From NCBI GenBank assembly GCA_027023475.1, contig JALVVJ010000099.1:1-37422 (forward strand): a DNA stretch of 37,422 bases, given 5' to 3'. Position 1 is the stretch's first letter; the number at the start of each line of letters is the position of its first letter. A program made the translations under genes and the position numbers. Positions 33,149 to 37,422 of the stretch are shown one piece after another. The stretch comes from Flavobacteriales bacterium. GTDB taxonomy: Bacteria; Bacteroidota; Bacteroidia; Flavobacteriales; Flavobacteriaceae. The notes below the pieces were generated by a model that was not told the origin of the DNA, made no database searches, and saw only the letters and a program-made list of their open reading frames with translations.

Positions 33149-33913
33149 TTATTGGTCCAATGCTTCGGTGGCCGGTGTTTGGTCCGCCGGTTCGGAAACG
33201 GCTTCGTTGTAGAAAACCGCTTGGGCTAAATAAATAATGGGAATAGTAACTAAAAGACCAATAATTAAAACAAGCAAACCGAGAAAAGCCAATGCTACGG
33301 CAATAATAATAAACAAAATAATTTCACCGATATAAGGCCGGGTTTTTTGCCAGGAAAGTCGAATGGCATCGGCAAAATCGTGGCCGTCCAGTAGAAGATA
33401 ATATACAAAAAACATACGGATAGCAAGGTATATCACAAAAAGATAACCGAATATCAATGCGAAAGTTAGAAAACTTCCGCTTTGGAATACATAAGAAAGT
33501 AATACAATGGGAATAAATATTGCAATGGCTGCCAAAGAGAAACCGATACCAAAAATTAGCATATTCAAAAATACGGAACCACGAACGTATTTGGAAAAGA
33601 CTTCACCAAGCCCTTTATATTGGTTCCTAACAACATCCAAAGTGTAACCGTAAAGGAACATATAAGCTACGATTTCAACAATTATTAAAACCAACATAGA
33701 TAAAAAAGAAGGACGTGCCTGTTGCAAGGCAGCCATCTCTTCGGGCGACATATTAAAACCTTTGAAATTCATAGAACCGGCGGGCATAAGCACCAAGGCA
33801 ATGATCCATAAAATAACTCCTACTAAGAAGAATACTCCGATATGTTGCAAAGCATTTTGCTTAAAAATTTCCCAGCCACGGGAAAAGGCACGTGAAGCGG
33901 TAATCTTTTTCAT
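33149..33913 (-). CDS. Multipass membrane protein, tandem paralogue 1
   Basis: This is a 254-residue membrane protein, paralogous to the gene at 32266-33003: MKKITASRAFSRGWEIFKQN at the start, GYTLDVVRNQYKGLGEVFSKY near residue 88, a conserved SWQKTRPYIGEIILF near 190, and a tail differing by one residue from its partner. It has about six hydrophobic segments. A short loop near residues 45-70 (NMSPEEMAALQQARP) is unique to this copy. A terminator lies between the pair, so each may have its own transcript. The function is unknown. The duplication is clear; the shared tail is exactly conserved in DNA while the rest has diverged. Confidence 0.8.
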   Translation of the reverse strand: MKKITASRAFSRGWEIFKQNALQHIGVFFLVGVILWIIALVLMPAGSMNFKGFNMSPEEMAALQQARPSFLSMLVLIIVEIVAYMFLYGYTLDVVRNQYKGLGEVFSKYVRGSVFLNMLIFGIGFSLAAIAIFIPIVLLSYVFQSGSFLTFALIFGYLFVIYLAIRMFFVYYLLLDGHDFADAIRLSWQKTRPYIGEIILFIIIAVALAFLGLLVLIIGLLVTIPIIYLAQAVFYNEAVSEPADQTPATEALDQ

Positions 33914-34020
33914 AAGGCATGGATTTTATTGATTTGGTTTCAAGATACACATTTTTTCGGAAATTTCGGATGGAAAAACGCAAAAATTCGTCAAAATTAT
34001 TGGAAAACCGGCACAAAACC

Positions 34021-34836
34021 TTAGTTTTTCCGTTTGTTATCGCGCAAACTTTCACGATACAGGATTTCCTTTTCTTCTTCGGTCAAGCTGTCCATTCCGT
34101 AGCGGTTGATTTTGTCCAAAATGCTGTCGATGTTTTTTTCGGTGCCCGGTTTTTGGCTTTCATAAACTTTTAGCCGGGATTTTTTGGGTGCGGGCTTTGA
34201 TTTTATTCCCCTTACGGCCAAAGCCCAGAGCGCTCCGCCCAGCATGGCACTCAAATGTGCCGCATGGCCGCCCGTGTTGGCCAAGGGCAGTTGCACCGCA
34301 TCCCACAACACGAAAAGGGCCGCCAAACCCTTCCAGGGCCAATACCCGAAAAGACGCATGTTTACCTTGTAACCGGCCAAGCGAACACCGGCATAGCCCA
34401 GCCAAGCGGTAAAGATAACCGATATGCCGGTCAAATAAGGGTTGGGCTCGTCGGCAAACCAGGAAGGCATCCCGGCATAAACAACCCAAAAGCCCAAGGC
34501 CCCGGCCAGGATGCCCGTCCAAGCCAACTGGAACATCCGGCGGTGCGATTCGTAGATTTCCAATTGCGTGCCCACAAAATGCAAAAGCAACAAATTGATC
34601 AGGAAATCAATCAAATTCAAGTGAATCCAGGGATAGGTAACCAACGACCAAAATTGATGAATATAATCTTGCCAATCGCCGGGCAGGGCAAAATATTGCC
34701 AAACATATCCGGCGCGCATCAGTCCCAGGTTGCTCAAAAGCCACAGCAGCCAAAAAAACACCGTTACCGGAATGGCCAAACCGGTAAACATGTGCACGGG
34801 ACTTTCGCTCAGGTATGCCTTATAGCGTTTCCACAT
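34021..34836 (-). CDS. Rhomboid-family intramembrane protein, variant active site
   Basis: This 271-residue protein has about six membrane helices, a WxxxTYPWIHLNLIDFLIN segment (the H-x-N region near residue 72) and a candidate active site. Ser139 lies in TGISVIFTAW, where most rhomboids have GASG, and histidines His191/His194 lie in GGHAAHLSAMLGGAL. Ser and His are both present, so activity is possible but the serine loop is unusual. A charged cytoplasmic tail of about 60 residues, containing EKNIDSILDKINRYGMDSLT, is shared in style with other Bacteroidota rhomboids. It follows a second rhomboid gene by 12 bases in the mutL operon. Rhomboids cut membrane proteins within the bilayer; the substrate is unknown. 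Confidence 0.85.
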   Translation of the reverse strand: MWKRYKAYLSESPVHMFTGLAIPVTVFFWLLWLLSNLGLMRAGYVWQYFALPGDWQDYIHQFWSLVTYPWIHLNLIDFLINLLLLHFVGTQLEIYESHRRMFQLAWTGILAGALGFWVVYAGMPSWFADEPNPYLTGISVIFTAWLGYAGVRLAGYKVNMRLFGYWPWKGLAALFVLWDAVQLPLANTGGHAAHLSAMLGGALWALAVRGIKSKPAPKKSRLKVYESQKPGTEKNIDSILDKINRYGMDSLTEEEKEILYRESLRDNKRKN

Positions 34837-34848
34837 GGCCGCAACATA

Positions 34849-35604
34849 TTAGTCGTAAAAATAATATTCGTCGCGCCTGTTGCGCCAAAGCCACAACAGG
34901 AACAAGCCCGTCAAAGCGCCGCCCACATGGGCGAAGTGCGCAATGTTGGTGTGCAGGTAGTTGGTAAACCCGAACACGATGTCCATCAAAATCAATAGCG
35001 GAACAAAATATTTGGCATCCAACGGATAGGGCAGGAAAATAAGCATGAGCTTGGCCCGCGGATAAAAGAAGGCAAAGGCCACCAAAATACCGTATATGGC
35101 ACCCGAAGCGCCCAACATAGTGAGATGATATATGGTGTTAAGGTCGATAAATATTTTTTGCGCTGCCGGATGAGTTAATAGTTGCGGGAAATAACGTCCA
35201 ATGGTGCCGCTGTCGGGATGTTGGAGCACGGCCCAAATATTTTCGGCCGGAATGCCCATTGCCGCCAATTGCCGGAAATCCTGCGTAAAGCGGTAATACT
35301 CCACGCCCAAAAACAAGGCCAAAGCTCCCAGGCCCGAAATAAAATAAAAAGCCAAAAACCTATTGACCCCATAGCGAGCCACAATGGGCGACCCGAAGGC
35401 CCAAAGGGCATACATATTGAATAAAATATGCCAAATGCCGCCATGCATAAACATGTGGGTAATGACCTGCCACCACCGGAACTGCGGATTCAGCGGAAAA
35501 TGCATGGCAAAAAGGTCGAAAAATTTGGGGCTGATCATCGAAAGGACGAAAAATACCACATTGACCAGTATGAGTTGCTTGATGATTTTGGGCGTGTGCA
35601 TCAT
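34849..35604 (-). CDS. Rhomboid-family intramembrane serine protease
   Basis: This is a 251-residue rhomboid protease with a complete catalytic set: WWQVITHMFMHGGIWHILFN (44-63), the serine motif LGASGAIYG with Ser167, and HFAHVGGALTG with His226. About six helices are seen. A longer loop near residues 105-160 separates helices 3 and 4. The start could be either of two adjacent ATGs (35604 or 35601). It begins 4 bases after the mutL stop and is followed by the variant rhomboid, so the three form one transcription unit. Substrates are unknown; there is no obvious functional link to mismatch repair. Confidence 0.93.
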   Translation of the reverse strand: MMHTPKIIKQLILVNVVFFVLSMISPKFFDLFAMHFPLNPQFRWWQVITHMFMHGGIWHILFNMYALWAFGSPIVARYGVNRFLAFYFISGLGALALFLGVEYYRFTQDFRQLAAMGIPAENIWAVLQHPDSGTIGRYFPQLLTHPAAQKIFIDLNTIYHLTMLGASGAIYGILVAFAFFYPRAKLMLIFLPYPLDAKYFVPLLILMDIVFGFTNYLHTNIAHFAHVGGALTGLFLLWLWRNRRDEYYFYD

Positions 35605-35608
35605 TTTT

Positions 35609-37399
35609 TCAGAATTGACGGTCGATTTGTTCGGCGGGTATGATAACGAAATTAGGTTTTCCCGAAGGGTCGAAACGGGGTTCGGGCAGGGCCAAGAGTT
35701 CGGCCAATAGTTGTTGTTGCTCGCTTGCGCCGAGTTCTTGGCCCGAACGTATGGCGGTTTTTTCGGCCAAGCTCAGCAGCATGAATTTTTCCAGTTGGCC
35801 CGTTTCCAACGGGATATCCTCGGCCCAATGGGCCAGAAGTTCTTCCACGTATTCCTTGATTTGGGCCACCGTGGCATGGGCGGGAATGGCCTGCACCGTC
35901 AGCGTTCCGTTTTCGATGCTTGCTTCGATGCCCGTCCGGATCAATGCATCCAGATTTTTTTTCAACAAACGGATTTCTTCGGGCAGGTATTCCCAGGCCT
36001 CGGGGAACATCAATTGTTGGGCCGGCAGTTTACCGGCTTGCATTTGGGCTTGCAAGCGGTGGAAAAGCACGCTTTTGTGGGCGCGATGTTGATGCACAAT
36101 CAAAAGGCCTTCGCGAGTTTGGGTTACAATATACTTACGTTGCCATTGAAACGAAGGTGTTTCTTGCTGTGCACCATCGTTTTCCGCACTAAAAAGTTCT
36201 TGCAAGGCCTGCCATTGGTCCGCCTTATCTTCCCGTGAAGTGGGCGAAGGAATTTGTGCCTTCGGCTCTTGCAAAAAGGGCGTGGCACTTTCGTCCCTGA
36301 AAGGATTAAAGTCGGGATTGACCCGTACTTGCGGCGTTTGCAATTTGCCCGTATCCTGTTTTTTCCGGGGAATCAGTTCAGGGTCCAAATCGAAATCAAT
36401 ACCGGGCATTTGGTCGAATTTACCCAAGGCATGGCGCACGCTGGCCCGGAGCAGGTTGTAAACGGTATATTCGTCGTCGAATTTGATTTCGGTTTTGGTG
36501 GGATGGATATTGATGTCGATATGGCCGGGGTCGATGTCGAAAAAGATAAAGTAGGGCGGGTAGCGTTTTTCGGGCAAAAGCCCTTCATAGGCCTGCATTA
36601 CGGCACTGTGCAGATAACCGCTTTTGACAAAGCGCCTGTTGACAAAGAAAAACTGTTCGCCGCGGCGTTGTTTGGCAAATTCGGGTTTGCCCGTATAGCC
36701 GTGAATGCGAACATAATCGGTTTGTTCGTTCACAGGTACCAGGCGTCCGCCCATTTTGCGTCCGAAAATATGTTCGATGCGCTGCAAGGGTTTGGCCGGA
36801 GGTAGGCGATAGACTTCGTTGCCGTTGTGAATCAGCGTAAAGCCGATTTCGGGATGAGCCAAGGCCACCCGTTGAAACTCATCGGTAACGTGCCGCATTT
36901 CCACCTGGGCCGATTTGAGGAATTTGCGTCGGGCCGGCACGTTAAAAAACAGGTTTTTTACGGCCACCGAAGTGCCTTTTGGGGTGGCCACGGGCTCTTG
37001 GCCGACCACCTTACCGCCTTCCAGGCGCAGGAGCGTTCCCAAGCTGCCGTTTTCGGGGCGGGTGCGCATTTCCACATGCGACACGGCGGCAATAGACGCC
37101 AGAGCTTCGCCCCGGAACCCCTTGGTCATGATGCGGAACAAATCTTCGCTGCTACTGATTTTACTGGTGGCATGGCGTTCAAAACTCATCCGCGCATCCA
37201 CTTCGTCCATGCCTATTCCGTTGTCCACCACCTGAATCAGGGTTTTGCCGCCGTCCTTTACAATAAGTTTTATGTCCGTAGCGCCCGCATCGATTGCGTT
37301 TTCCAGCAGTTCCTTGACCACCGAAGCGGGGCGTTGCACCACTTCGCCGGCGGCAATTTGATTGGCCAGAGTTTCGGGAAGCAAACGGATACGACTCAT
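35609..37399 (-). CDS. mutL: DNA mismatch repair protein MutL
   Basis: This is a complete 596-residue MutL, the ATP-driven link between MutS and later steps of mismatch repair. The GHKL ATPase domain shows ELLENAIDAGA near residue 31, VVDNGIGM near 57 and TKGFRGEALASI near 91. The transducer domain (about 210-330) has QFFFVNRRFVKSG and INIHPTKTEIKF. A Pro/Gln-rich linker leads to the C-terminal dimerisation domain (about 410-596). There, the region corresponding to the metal-binding motif DQHAxxExxxxE of nuclease-type MutL reads VHQHRAHKSVLFH, with the Asp and both Glu replaced, and the end has DPSGKP where CPHGRP is usual. So endonuclease activity looks doubtful. The start is 24 bases from the window edge, so its promoter is outside or at the very end. 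Confidence 0.96.
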   Translation of the reverse strand: MSRIRLLPETLANQIAAGEVVQRPASVVKELLENAIDAGATDIKLIVKDGGKTLIQVVDNGIGMDEVDARMSFERHATSKISSSEDLFRIMTKGFRGEALASIAAVSHVEMRTRPENGSLGTLLRLEGGKVVGQEPVATPKGTSVAVKNLFFNVPARRKFLKSAQVEMRHVTDEFQRVALAHPEIGFTLIHNGNEVYRLPPAKPLQRIEHIFGRKMGGRLVPVNEQTDYVRIHGYTGKPEFAKQRRGEQFFFVNRRFVKSGYLHSAVMQAYEGLLPEKRYPPYFIFFDIDPGHIDINIHPTKTEIKFDDEYTVYNLLRASVRHALGKFDQMPGIDFDLDPELIPRKKQDTGKLQTPQVRVNPDFNPFRDESATPFLQEPKAQIPSPTSREDKADQWQALQELFSAENDGAQQETPSFQWQRKYIVTQTREGLLIVHQHRAHKSVLFHRLQAQMQAGKLPAQQLMFPEAWEYLPEEIRLLKKNLDALIRTGIEASIENGTLTVQAIPAHATVAQIKEYVEELLAHWAEDIPLETGQLEKFMLLSLAEKTAIRSGQELGASEQQQLLAELLALPEPRFDPSGKPNFVIIPAEQIDRQF

Positions 37400-37422
37400 A
37401 TCAGATAAATCCGAACATATAG

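Overview
The window is a chromosomal segment of a member of the Bacteroidota, probably flavobacteria-like. The evidence is the set of lineage markers: two secretion signals of the type IX secretion system (a type A and a type B C-terminal domain), a PorP/SprF protein next to an OmpA/PorE-like protein, a RemB-like barrel, a LytTR regulator paired with a propeller histidine kinase, a DUF3276 (Pur-alpha-like) protein, DUF4837, and Bacteroidota-type promoters (TTTG, about 19-20 bases, TAnnTTTG). Coding DNA has moderate GC. No phage, plasmid, CRISPR array or transposase gene was seen. The assignment below phylum level is inference.

Layout. 1-2540 (+): the end of an FtsX-type ABC permease and remB. 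2607-4235 (-): groEL, alone, behind a sigma-54-like promoter and without groES. 4320-5150: a dispersed repeat (copy A) and a very GC-rich, palindrome-dense non-coding block. 5200-5597 (+): ssrA (tmRNA). 5627-11946 (-): a tightly packed six-gene cluster with a secreted leucine-rich-repeat protein, three small paralogous lipoproteins, a propeller histidine kinase and a LytTR response regulator. 12268-17141 (+): dnaE with a built-in proofreading exonuclease domain, then trxA. 17201-17585: repeat copy B. 17602-18905 (-): udp, then a tRNA cluster (Lys, Lys, Leu). 19026-20159 (+): fabD and tatA. 20166-23840 (-): pgk, an MltD-like lytic transglycosylase and a DUF4837 lipoprotein. 23916-28344 (-): a three-gene type IX/gliding-type surface operon. 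28518-31607 (-): upp, a zinc metallopeptidase, a DUF3276 protein, and a Spy-like protein with a small anti-sigma-like membrane protein. 31679-32100: repeat copy C. 32266-33913 (-): two paralogous multipass membrane proteins. 34021-37399 (-): mutL followed by two rhomboid-family genes.

Most genes are housekeeping or envelope genes. Two things stand out. The first is a family of about 400-bp intergenic repeats in three copies, all in the same orientation. They share conserved blocks, and their hairpin stems change sequence while keeping their pairing; one copy carries an 82-bp insertion inside a hairpin loop. The second is the LRR/lipoprotein/kinase/regulator cluster, which looks like a self-contained surface-sensing module. 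Functions are predicted from family motifs recognised by eye. No database search was run.
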